Source: Panagrolaimus kolymaensis (Eukaryota > Nematoda > Chromadorea > Rhabditida > Panagrolaimidae). Taken from it: a stretch of DNA of 64,000 nt. Made by a program: the position numbers and the translations under genes. The DNA lies in assembly GCA_028622995.1 (NCBI GenBank), contig JAJQJQ010000032.1, forward strand, positions 620,001-684,000, given 5' to 3'. A model generated the notes under the pieces. It made no database searches, was not told the origin of the DNA, and saw only the letters and a program-made list of their open reading frames with translations. The stretch's first letter is position 1. Each line of letters begins with the position of its first letter. This document shows, piece by piece, positions 22,417 through 32,507 of the stretch.

Positions 22417-24895
22417 TTATTGAGAGTCAAAGAATTGACTTAAAATATCATGGGAATCTTTGATGGCAGCATTATTGAGATTAACATGTGGGGATTGAGC
22501 TGTTTGATTTGAAACTCCGCCAAAGCTTAAATCACCAAAAAGATCTTCAAAACCATTTCCATCAGTTTTTGATTTAGCTGCTGAAGCTATAGGTTGGGAA
22601 TTATTTGTACCAAACAAATTCAAAATATCATCTACTGGATTTGCTTGCATATTAATGGCTGAAGGAGCTGATGGTCCCGAGAATAAACCATCCAAAAGGT
22701 CAATTTCTTTATTATCATTAGCCGCTTTGTCGCTTGTTGTACCAACTTCATTTAAAACATCAATTAAATCTTCAGCAATCGGAGCAGCAGCTGCATTAAG
22801 AGAATTAAGAGCTATTGGTGGCATTCGTTCAAGCAAACCATGTCTAAAATTACGAAGGTTCAAAAACCAACAAAGAAAAATGGTATATTACTTCAAGCTT
22901 TCTGCTTTAATAATAATTCCATATTCAAGTGAACGCTGTTGTAATTCTAAATTTATATGAGATGAAAAATGCCGCATAAATAATGCAAAAATTCGATTAG
23001 TTTGTGATTCAAGTCTATCAGCAAGTTTTGCAAGCGAAGTATTGCCATATTGTTTTGTTAAAACGGTTAAAACACATTGAGTTAAAATTCTTTCATATGT
23101 ATCAATAACATCGGATTCAGAAACCTAAAGTTTTAAAATTTAAAAAAATAAAGCTTTTATATTAGATGGAATACCTTTTCGCTACCACCAAAATATTCTG
23201 AAGCTAAGACTTCACCAAATTCTCCAATACACCAAAATGCAATTTGAAGTAATGGTTGAGCATTTGATACAGCACCTTGTATGGCATTATATAACTTTAT
23301 AACTGCGAGAGTTCTCAAATCTTCTGTTGCACTAATAAGTTGAATCATGGATGAAACAACTTCATCTGGAACATAATTTCCAGCAAGTCGAAGCACGCTT
23401 ATCATTGTTTCCAAATGCCATTTAGGATCGGGTGAAAATCGTTCAGTTGCAATATACATTTTTGATGAGCATTCTGCTTTAAATTCAGGATCAGCTGTTT
23501 CCAAAAATATTAAAATTTCCTTTGATAATTGGATAATATTGTCTTTATTCATAAGAGCAAATGAGAGATCCATTGCACGTCGACGAATGGAAACATCAGA
23601 ATCTTTAAGGCATTCCACTACAGTTTTAATATGTCTTTGAACTGCATTAAAATCAACTTTTACTGTTCGTAGAAGGGTATTAAGGGCAACGTAACGAATG
23701 TTGTTATCTGAATTGAGAAGGAAGCGACCAAGAGTGTTAATCGCAAGCACACGAAGACCGCTTTCAGATTTTATTTCCATTATGGTTAAAACAGTTTCAT
23801 ATAAAATTGCATTTCCAACATTTTTAGATATTTCAGTATTGGTTGAAACTTGAGTTAAAATATCATTCATTTCTTCACTCGCTCTTGCATCATCGCGACC
23901 GAGAAATCGTAAAAGTTTTAGAATTTTAATCTAAAAATTTTGAACTTAAAATTTTGCATCAACAATTTTTTGAAAATACCTGTAAGAATGGATCACAGAT
24001 ACCAGAAACATTGTGTTCAGGTGAATGACCACTCGTTAATAAGTTTTTTAAAATTTTAACAAGATTTGGAACCATTTTCTTGAAATATGTTCTCACGTCT
24101 TCACTTAAACGACACATTTCAGTTATAAGAGTAATTCCAGCTGTTAAAACTCCATGATCTTTTTCATTTAAAATCGCCTTCGAACAATCAAAAAACCTTT
24201 CAATTAAATCTGGTACTTTTCGAATCATTCTAAAAGCACAAAGGGCTGATTTCTTTTTCGTGTAAGCGTTATTGGATTTTTTTAAAAGATTTTCAACTTC
24301 TCCAACAAGATCATAACACATATCATCAGAACAAATGGATCCAAGCGTACACAAAGCCATCCCAGATATAAATTGATCACCTTCTGTTAAATGACTAAAA
24401 TTAAAGAGTTTTTTTTATAAATAAAAGTGGAATCTATTAACATACATACCCCTTAAAACAATTAGTAACTAAAAGGTGAACTTCCGAACGTTCATCAAGC
24501 AACAGCATTGCACCCAAATATCCAATTCTAATATCAGTGAATTTCTTTGTTCCAAGAAGTTTCATGCATTCCATCTAAAGAGACTCTTTCTAAACTAATC
24601 CTCATTATTTAAAAGTTCTGTAATAAACCTGTCCAACATGGGCTGAATATCCAAGCATATAAATATAAAGAAGTTTAGCAATGTTTCGACATTTGTATTT
24701 ATTTTCTTCGTCACGAAAAGCTTCACGGATATTTGCTAATTCTTTCTCCACTACCGCTCGTTCTTCCGCAGTAGTTTTAGCTTGTCGAACTTTTTGAATA
24801 AAATGGCGAAGCTTCATGGAAGCACCCAAAGTTCTTTCAAGCCTGGATTTAACTTGATCGATCTTTTCAATCGCTTGTTCCATTACATTCGACAT
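22417..24895 (-). CDS. AP1G1: AP-1 clathrin adaptor, gamma-adaptin large subunit, without an ear domain
   Basis: Large subunit of the AP-1 complex at the trans-Golgi and endosomes, where it recruits clathrin and cargo. Six exons: 24895-24629, 24574-24450, 24394-23980, 23930-23175, 23124-22892, 22843-22417, all in frame, giving 740 residues. The trunk is closely conserved ([101 protein letters not shown]). About 26 residues precede the usual start and form a predicted helix. After residue about 610 comes a hinge with acidic-Leu clathrin-box-like motifs ([27 protein letters not shown]). The protein then stops at [10 protein letters not shown], where animal gamma-adaptins continue into a roughly 115-residue ear. 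AATAAA-like signals follow. An AAG acceptor just before the ATG may be a trans-splice site. Assignment of the trunk is certain; the missing ear is the odd point. Confidence 0.95.
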
Positions 24896-26164
24896 CCTTA
24901 AAAGTACCAATGGTTTTAATATTATCAACAAAAACTATATTATTAATCACAAACAACAAATACTCAAGTCCAAAATGGTTGGGAACTCACCTTAGTTAAT
25001 TTCAATAATTATTTTAAAAAAGTTTGTACTTTATTGAAGCAATAAAAAATATTAAAAAGTTGTTTCGAATTTTAACTAAAAAACCTAGCTAGTTGCGATG
25101 ACAATAAAGGAATTGACGATGAAGAAAAATATAAAAAATTATACGGACGATTTCATGTTTCGCTGAAGGAGTCTTTGCTTCATGACCCGATATAATAATA
25201 TCCCAGGTCACCCGAATGACGCGCATTTGACCATTTTTTGTGAGACGCAATGAAAGGACCAAAGCCAACACAAGTTTGCGCAACTAGGCAATCGATTTGT
25301 TCTTGGGGTTAATTTAAATAATTGAATATGAAGATTTAAATATTTTTTAAATATAAGATATTTAAATCGTATTAATTTTAAAAATTTATTGAATAAAACC
25401 ACAAATCGTGTTGCAAAGGAAAATGGGTTAAAAGTTAGGATAAAAAAATTTCAAATACAGCAAAAGTTTTATAAGTTTAAATTTGTATCTCATAATTTAA
25501 AGCTGCAGTTTTGTTGTGATAGTATGTTTTCAAGATTGCAATAAATTTTTTTTTCTCAAATTTTATTTGCATCATACTCGTCATATTTTAAGAACTAAAT
25601 TTGTTAATAATAATTATGATAGAATTTGGTATGATACATTGAAAATTAAAAAAAAGAGTACTGCTAAAGGCTATAAAAAAACAATATTAAATCTTTCGAT
25701 CATTTGATAATATTAACAATTACATCATAAATTTGAGTCATTAATTTTCTGTTTTACTATTTTTTTCTTACTTGTTTTGCACTTTAAAAATCGAAATAAC
25801 AGCCTTTAATTATTTTCAAATTTCATATTTATTTATTTATTTTGATTAAAAAACCATCAAAGGTTTAAAAAAGGAAAAAAGGAAAGATAGTAACAATTTC
25901 TTTATGATGATCATTTTTTGTTGTTGATATAACTGGTTTACGCACATTTTCTATTTTAGTTGTCTTGTTTACAAATTATTTTTAGGTTTTTTTGAGGCAT
26001 ATAAAAAGTGAAAAAAATTTTACGCCTCGTGATTTTGTCAATTATGATACTTTTATAAATTGGTTATCACTATCACGTTTTTGTCTTTTTTCCGCGTCTT
26101 TTTTTGTTTTCCATTTTTATTAATAATTAATCCTAATTTCCAGATTATCTAATAGCGTAAAAAA
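24896..26164. other. intergenic with one GC-richer structured island
   Basis: Mostly AT-rich. Positions about 25085-25310 are clearly richer in G and C and hold an inverted repeat (TGACC...GATAT-TATT-ATATC...GGTCA on the minus strand). A minus-strand frame of 64 codons crosses it, but I recognise neither a protein nor an RNA family (see findings). Confidence 0.35.
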
Positions 26165-26509
26165 ATGTTTCGTCAATTCAAAGAAAGCTTTACATATATT
26201 ACGGATAAAATAAGGGGCCATGATTCTTCTTCTCGACAACATCAAGAAAAGCGTTATCGAAATCCACAAGAAATTTTAGAAGAAATCAAACCACATTTTG
26301 TTAAAACTTTATCATCGATGGAAGGTGATGAAGCAAAAAGTTGGAGTCGTAGTTATCGACAACAACAAAATGCAGGCAGTGGGGAAAATGAAGGTTAATT
26401 AAGTTTTAATTTATTTAAATATCTTTAATTTTCAGATGTTCGAATGACTCAAAATGGTTCTCAAATCGAGAATCAATTTGTCCCAAAACCATCTTCAATA
26501 CCTCATTAA
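26165..26509 (+). CDS. small basic/polar protein of unknown function
   Basis: Two exons, 26165-26393 and 26436-26509, joined by a 42-nt GT-AG intron ending TTTTCAG, giving exactly 100 residues. It starts MFRQFKESFTYITDKIRGHD and continues with a charged, Gln/Ser-rich helix (NPQEILEEIKPHFVKTLSSM, SWSRSYRQQQNAGSG), ending VPKPSSIPH. No signal peptide or membrane segment. The coding texture and clean intron argue that it is real. I do not recognise the family. It is followed by the inserted foldback-like element 1 kb downstream. Confidence 0.6.
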
Positions 26510-27547
26510 ATTTTTTATCATTATTTTTTATTTTAAATGCCATTTTACAGCAGCTAATTATAAATTTATTTTGTCTAGATTTTTTTAAAACTCTTAAATA
26601 AATAAAAGTATTTGCTTTCCTTACACCAAATGACGGAAGTTTGATATCATTAAACTCAAAATGTAAGCGTTAGTTTCCCTCCTCAATCAAACCTTTTTTT
26701 ATTTTTATCAAAAAGTCATGCGTTCTCTTTAATTTCTCAATCATTATGTTGCATATGAGTTAAAGCGTGTTTCTTTTTTTTATAACACAATTGCTTTCTT
26801 TTTGCTGAAGTATTTTCCCTGTTAAAAAAAGTGGTACAAATTTGATAGAGTCGAATAAAAAATTTTTAACTACTAACTTTTTTGTGAAACAGCTTTACAA
26901 ATTTTTTTTTAGAAATTTTTTATGTATGAAATAGTATCGATTGCTGTGATGTGTGTATGAAACTATTATAAAAGATAACAAATCTAAAAAATAAACAATA
27001 CTGTAATCGTCATTTCTAACTTAAAGCATGGTAGAGCTTATGTGTACACCCACCTACCGATTCATTTCTCTGGCTAATAATACCTTGCCTCTTTTCTTAC
27101 TTTAGTATTTTTAAATGACGAAACATATTTGATAGTTATTCCTTCATTTTTCTGATAACAGAAGAAGCGTCACATCACAAAGTTTATTGCGTCAAAAAAT
27201 GCAACCACGAAGAAGTAAATGTGCCATATTTTTTACTTTTTTTATTGAATTTTCTATCATAGGCTAGCATTTTGCAGTTGTCGATTTTAAGATTGTTTGA
27301 GTAACACGCTTTTTACCTAATATTAATTTTATAAAATAAATTTATTCCAATAATAACATTGTTAATATTTTTGTGCAGCCTTGATAAGAAAAAATAAGTC
27401 ATTCTTCTCTCTCTTCTCCCTCACACACATTATCGCAAACATTTATTTTTTTCGTGAAATCAGTGACTGATGGTGGTACCATTATAAAAGTGAAAAATAA
27501 TTTGAGATTTAAATAGACCAAAAGAATTAATAAATACTTATGCCGTG
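26510..27547. other. intergenic, left flank of the inserted element
   Basis: About 1 kb of AT-rich spacer with no gene I can support. AATAAATAAA near 26598 probably serves the upstream small gene. Confidence 0.4.
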
Positions 27548-27555
27548 CTTTTGAT
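27548..27555. repeat. left 8-bp target site duplication of the foldback-like element
   Basis: CTTTTGAT directly abuts the outer end of the left inverted repeat. The same 8 bases occur in the same orientation directly outside the right inverted repeat. Confidence 0.8.
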
Positions 27556-27739
27556 GGTGGCACGAGATTTGCGGCTTTAGGCTTTGCGGCCCGAGCTTTG
27601 CGGCCCGACTTTTGCGGCGCAAATTATAACGACTTTTGCGGCCGACTTTTGCGGCCGAGCTTTGCGGTTGTACCTTTTGCGGCTCCGACTTTTGCGGCTC
27701 GAATTATTACGTCTTTTGCGGCCGACTTTTGCGGCTTTT
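27556..27739 (+). repeat. left inverted arm of tandem TTTTGCGGC units
   Basis: At least ten copies of a unit of about 13-17 bp ending in TTTGCGGC, alternating with linkers such as CCGAC, CCGAGC and a longer AATTATAACGACTTTTGCGG-type block that occurs twice. Its first 60 bases align with the inverted right arm (GAGATTTGCGGCTTTAGGCT versus GAGTTTTGCGGCTTTGGGTT). It is far more GC-rich than the surroundings. Confidence 0.85.
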
Positions 27740-27836
27740 GACTGCTAAGGTTATTCTCCCAAACCTTTGGGCATCAACCAAAAGATTATTATTATGAGAA
27801 AAATGATTCATACTTGTTTATGTTGTTGTACGATTA

Positions 27837-28134
27837 TCATTTTTCTCGGAAAGCAAATAAAAGTGGAGCCATCGAAGCTTGCATTAATTGGAGCTAAAAA
27901 TGAAACTGAATTTAAATAAAAATTTGCAAAATTTAAAGAACTCCTCAAAGCAAAGCCATTCAAAATTACAAAACTTACATCGATTGTGATTATTGGAAGT
28001 GGTTTAAATCGAGCTGCAATGTTAATTACAGCTTCAATGCCATCATAAATTTTATATTCAACGAATACTCCAAAATTTCCAGCATCTTTCAGCTTTATTT
28101 TCTCAAATTTGTCTGCGTCCCCAATTACTCCTGG
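27837..28134 (-). pseudogene. captured two-exon gene fragment of unknown origin
   Basis: On the minus strand, an open block (28134-27979, 52 codons) runs from a TTCAG acceptor to a GTAAGT donor. A TTTTTAG acceptor then leads into 19 more codons and a stop (27893-27837), in the same phase. The predicted peptide includes AGNFGVFVEYKIYDGIEAVI and LQLMQASMAPLLFAF. It looks like the 3' end of an intron-bearing gene with its 5' part missing. I do not recognise the protein. It lies wholly inside the mobile element and opposite to the polyketide synthase segment. Confidence 0.45.
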
Positions 28135-30374
28135 CTGAACTTAACAAAAATCATTCATATTTCAAAACCTCACTTCTAAAATTTTCTACAGCTTTGATAG
28201 CATTTTCCAACTCCCTTTTATCACCAAATCTCCACGCTTGCTTACTTTTCAATGGCCTTCTCATTCTTTACTTCCATTCACTCAATTTTAAAATTGGTAC
28301 AGTTACTTTTCCAACTTGTTTTCCAAATGAATGGAAACAACTTTTTAAGAAACTTTTTTCTGCCATAAATTGTTCAGCCAAAGTTGTTACTGAGCTTCCA
28401 TCTAAAAGGTCAAAATCAAGAATTATTTCATTCTCTTCACTTTTCACTAATCAAAAAACAGAAGAAATTTATCGACCATCAGAAGCTTTGAATGATTTTA
28501 TTGGGCAAATTTTTGTTGATGGAATTAATTTAAAAATTGATGCAAGTGGATATGATTGGTTAAAACTTGACTATGAAAAAAGTAGAAACAAAGAAAATAA
28601 GCTTTATTGGCCGTTGGATCGGCCTTCAAGACCTTTATGGTGGCATCAATTGCATTCTGGAATGGTAGAAGAGGAAATTCAAAAAAGCTACTATTTGTAA
28701 TCGAAAAAGAAGAAATTACACTGAATAAATCTCATAGTGAGACAGTCGAATATACTGTTATAAACTGGGATGAAAATAAGTCGAACTTTGGGGAAACATT
28801 GTCTAATGCGTTGCAGCTTCCATTAAACAAATCCATCAATAATTTAATATCACACAAAGAAACAAACGTGATTTTAGCCATTGAAGTAGAAAATAACTAT
28901 TGCAATATTAATTCAACAAGCGCTTACAAACTCACTCAAATCATCAATAAACTTATTGCAGTCAACGTCAAAAACATAGTTTGCATATTTCTAAGCCTTC
29001 TCAAGCTTATGAATTACTAATTCGATCATTAGCTACTGAAAATAAGCATCTGATTTTGGCAATAATATTAGTAGAGTCAAATTCAAAATCAAATAAAGAC
29101 TTTATTTTACAATCTTTAAATCATATTCATCTTGATCGATTCACTTCTATAAATGCAGATGGCAAGATTTTTTCTAATAAACTTATTCAACTTCCACAAT
29201 TTTCACAAAAAAAAGATACCCTCATGTTTAATAAAGTTTTAATAACCGGTGGCAATGGTGGAATCTGTAAAAGTGTCGCGGAAATTATTAATACTAAAGA
29301 AATTATTCTTCTTTCTCGTTCTCTCCCACTTCTCGTTAATACTTTACTGACTGTATCAAAGAATGCAAAAATTAAGCGCATTCAAGGTGATGCTTCAAAT
29401 TTCCAATTTCTTCAAACTCTTTTTAATCAAGAAACTGATATCGATTGCATTGTTCATTTTGTTGGAATAGTGGATAACGCAATGTCCAAAAATATAAATC
29501 TCAGCCATTTTGTATCCATCGCAGCTGCAAAAATTGAAGCCACAAAAAATTTACTAACTCTTGCTTCGAAACAAAAAACAGTTAAAAAATTTTATTGCAA
29601 TGAGTTCAGTGGCCGCTGTTTTTGGTTCCTTCGGTCAAGCAAATTATTCATGGGCCAATGCTGCCATGGAAGAGATTATCGAAGACTTCACATGTGGTAA
29701 TTTTGAAAAGTTGATAATTAATTGGGGTCCATGGAAAGATATTCGAATGTTATCCAGTGAAGAAGCAGAACCAATTCGAAAACAAATTGAAGCCAGCGGT
29801 TGGAAAATGATTGAAAAAGAAAAAGCTAAAAAGGCATTCTTGGAAGAACTGGAAAAATTATCGTTTTTGATGGGAATTTTGATCTCATTTGTAAGCAGCG
29901 AAATGAGTTGGTATCTATCAATGCTTGGACATTTAAAAACTAGCTTCGATGGCGGTGAAAAGACAAAAAAGCTAATTAAAAAAAAATAAAAACGGAGAAA
30001 CAAAGAAAAATTTTAATTAAACCAAGGAAAGAAGAGCTTATTCAAGAAATTACAAAGCTTGCATGTGAAGTTTCGGGCTTGTCAGAAGTTAATCGACAAA
30101 TTGGTCTCATGTCAATTGGATTGGATTCGCTCATGATTGAAGAACTTAGATTTAAAATAGAAGCACAACTTAGCGTGAAAATTTTGCCACCTGAAGTGTA
30201 TGAAAACCCAACAATCAATAAATTAGCGGATATTGCATTGGTTCGATTTCCAGATTCCATTGAATTTGAGGAAGAAGTTGAAACTATTATTGAAAAAATC
30301 ATCCCATCGACGAATGCAAATCCTCAGACATCATTAAAATCCCAAGAATCATCAGATATTGCAATAATTGGTTA

Positions 30375-30382
30375 CTCGGGTT
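30375..30382. repeat. left target site duplication of the nested MITE
   Basis: CTCGGGTT next to the MITE; the right copy at 30502-30509 reads CTCGGGTG, a 7-of-8 match. Removing the MITE with one copy restores the uninterrupted ketosynthase reading GYSGALPNS. Confidence 0.75.
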
Positions 30383-30501
30383 CAGCGCTGGCGGTTTACC
30401 GAAATCCTTCGGTTTTCGGTTTCGGTTAACCGAACCGAAACCGAAGCTTATCGGTTTTCGGTTTTTCGGTTTAAATCGAAAACCGAAAACCGCCAGCGCT
30501 G
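30383..30501. mobile_element. hAT-like palindromic MITE inserted in the ketosynthase fragment
   Basis: A 119-bp insert with perfect 15-bp terminal inverted repeats CAGCGCTGGCGGTTT and an interior of repeated CGGTTTTCGGTTT and complementary AACCGAAAACCG blocks, so that nearly the whole element folds into one hairpin. The CAG-type ends and 8-bp target duplication are hAT hallmarks. It carries no coding capacity. It interrupts the KS coding sequence, so it arrived after or during decay of that segment. Confidence 0.8.
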
Positions 30502-32181
30502 CTCGGGTGCATTGCCAAACTCGACTTCCATAGAAGCATTTTGGGATTCACTTTATTTTGGTAACGAACTTCTAACTTCATTTACAAATTCGTCAAAACC
30601 TGGTTTATAAGTAATTGGACAACTCCTTGATATTTCATCTTTTGATGCAAACTTATTCAATCTTTCATCTCAAGATGCAAAAAACCTCGACCCTCAAATT
30701 CGTTTACTTCTTCAACACTCTTATCTCGCTTTGGAAGCTTCTGGGTATTATTCTCAACGGTCAAATCTACAGATTGCTTGTTTTTGCAGCGGGGAACCAA
30801 ATGACTATGTTTCAGAGCCCAACACCGATTTTCTTGCGAACATATATGCAAAAAATCAACAAAACTTTGGTGCAAGTTGGGTCAGCCATTTACTTGATCT
30901 CAAAGGCCCTACTGCGACAATTTACTCAGCATGTTCGAGTGCTTTAGTTGGAATTGCTCAAGGTGTGGAATGTTTGAGAGTTGGAAAAACTGACCTATGC
31001 CTCGTTGGAGCTTCAAATGTGATTATACCAGGTGAAGAAAGCATGGGAGGAATGGCACTTTCAAAAGAGCCACATTGTCGACCATTTGATTCTCAAGCAA
31101 CAGGAATTATTCCTGCTTCTGTAGTTGGGGTTTTAATACTAAAATCTTATAATAAAGCCATCGCTGATGGTGATAATATTCATGGAATTATTAAAGGTGT
31201 AGGAGTATCCAATGATGGATATGAAAAAGCTAACATCGGTCATGGATTTGCAGCAGCAGGAATGGCAGAAATTTTTAAATGTTTAGGAGTTTTCGAAAAA
31301 AATTTGATTTCAAAACAAATAAATTTACGAAAACAATGTGCTGAAATAATTGCAAATGAATGGTTAAAAATTTGTGTAGAAAAAAATACTCAGATCGATA
31401 AAGATGAAGTTACGATAGCTGTAGATGGATTTGGTATTGGCGGGATAAATTCTTGTGTTATTATTGAAAAACCAACGCGTCATTTAAAAATTAAAGAAAC
31501 CCAAGAAGGATTAGTTGCAAACTTGGGTATTGTTTTACCTATCAGTAGCAAATCATCGGAACCATGCAAAGAATATGCAAATTCGTTAGCACCAAATCTA
31601 AAACAAAATTTCGCTGGTACTAATGAACTTTCTATGGTAGCTGAAACTCTTCAACTTTATCGCCTATATTTTTCTCATCGAGCTGCATTCGCATCATTAA
31701 CATTAGAATTCGCAGTTGAACAACTTCAATTATTACCTTTGACTTCCATTTCTTTAATATCTTATGACTCTTTATCTCCTTCGAACATTGCATTTTTCTT
31801 CGCTCCTCAAGGAGTTCAATATGCTTCTATGCTGATGTCACTGGATTTTGATACATTTCCTTCAATGAAATCTCGCTTCAATCAACTCACCGCTATCGCT
31901 TCTAAAGAATTTTCAGTTGATTTTGCTCAAATTCAAGGCAAACAAGATTCAATTGAAAAGCCCGAATATGCTCAAGTTGCACTTTTTATCACTCTAATCA
32001 TTATTGCTGAACTTCTTGAATCTATTGGAATTTCACCCGGCACGGTTTTAGGCCAGAGCGTTGGTGAATATGCGGCTCTAACATTTTCTAATAAAATTCA
32101 TAAATTTGTATACCTTTCATATATGTAGTTTAAGCTCTTTGAAAAAAATAAATTTAAAAAAATTAGAAAAAAAGAAATTGA

Positions 32182-32349
32182 GCCGCAAAAGTCGGGCCGC
32201 AAAGATGGGCCGCAAAAGTCGGCCGCAAAAGACGTTATAATTAAGCCGCAAAAGTCGGCCGCAAAACTCGGACCGCAAAAGTCGCAGCCGCAAAGTTCGG
32301 GCCGCAAAGATCGGGCCGCAAAACCCAAAGCCGCAAAACTCGCGGCGCC
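32182..32349 (-). repeat. right inverted arm of tandem GCCGCAAAA units
   Basis: Mirror image of the left arm: about ten GCCGCAAA(A/G) units with GTCGG, ACTCGG or GATCGGG linkers and one GACGTTATAATTAAGCCGC block, the inverse of the block in the left arm. It starts right after the end of the acyltransferase remnant and ends at the target duplication. Confidence 0.85.
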
Positions 32350-32357
32350 CTTTTGAT
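32350..32357. repeat. right 8-bp target site duplication of the foldback-like element
   Basis: CTTTTGAT, identical to and in the same orientation as the copy at the left end. Confidence 0.8.
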
Positions 32358-32507
32358 TTGTAACAAAATACGATTAATATCCGTTTTCATTTTTGTATCA
32401 CAATTTTTAATTTTATTATTTCTTAAAATATTTTGACAGGTTTAAAGACATTGAAGCAAGATTACACCCAATAAATATTGACGGTAAGCCGTATTACCGC
32501 CATCACA

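Larger units (their letters stand above)
28190..32128 (+). pseudogene. decayed multimodular type I polyketide synthase segment (AT tail-KR-ACP-KS-AT start)
   Basis: Reading frames in several phases together trace one module boundary of a type I PKS. 28.45-28.65 kb: the post-AT linker (FIGQIFVDGINLKI, then YWPLDRPSRPLWW). 28.7-29.95 kb: a ketoreductase with its structural half, then VLITGGNGGI (NADPH loop), IVHFVGIVDNA and, after a frame change, IAMSSVAAVFGSFGQANYSW with the catalytic Ser/Tyr pattern. 30.0-30.3 kb: an acyl carrier protein with phosphopantetheine site LMSIGLDSLM. 30.35-31.5 kb: a ketosynthase (IAIIGYSG, interrupted by a MITE, then ALPNSTSIEAFWDSL, active-site Cys in YSACSSALVG, end VDGFGIGGINSCVIIEKP). 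31.7-32.1 kb: the start of an acyltransferase (FFFAPQGVQYA, active Ser in GQSVGEYAAL). Frame breaks occur near 28.65, 28.98, 29.6, 30.0 and 30.6-30.7 kb. The KS lacks the HGTGT and GHxxAAAG histidine segments. The order ACP-KS excludes an animal fatty acid synthase and fits nematode PKS-1-type assembly lines. Non-functional. Confidence 0.85.
27556..32349. mobile_element. foldback-like non-autonomous transposable element carrying gene fragments
   Basis: A 4794-bp insertion bounded by a perfect 8-bp direct repeat (CTTTTGAT) and by inverted repeats of about 184 bp (left) and 168 bp (right). The outermost bases read GGTGGCACGAG on the left; read inwards from the right end, they are GGCGCCGCGAG, so the termini are imperfect but in register. 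The arms consist of tandem TTTTGCGGC-type units, the layout of foldback (FB) or some MULE/hAT-derived elements. Inside are a decayed polyketide synthase segment (+), a spliced-looking fragment of another gene (-) and a nested MITE. No transposase frame is visible, so mobilisation in trans is inferred. Eight-base duplications fit hAT, P, Merlin or MULE-type transposases; which one is unknown. Confidence is high that this is one insertion and moderate for its class. Confidence 0.8.

Noticed and set aside
27556..27739. Tandem GCGGC repeats as a CRISPR array
   Set aside because: Units are short, irregular, with no unique spacers, in a eukaryotic genome and mirrored 4.6 kb away.
28190..32128. Fatty acid synthase gene
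   Set aside because: ACP is followed directly by a new KS, which does not occur within animal FAS; frames are broken.
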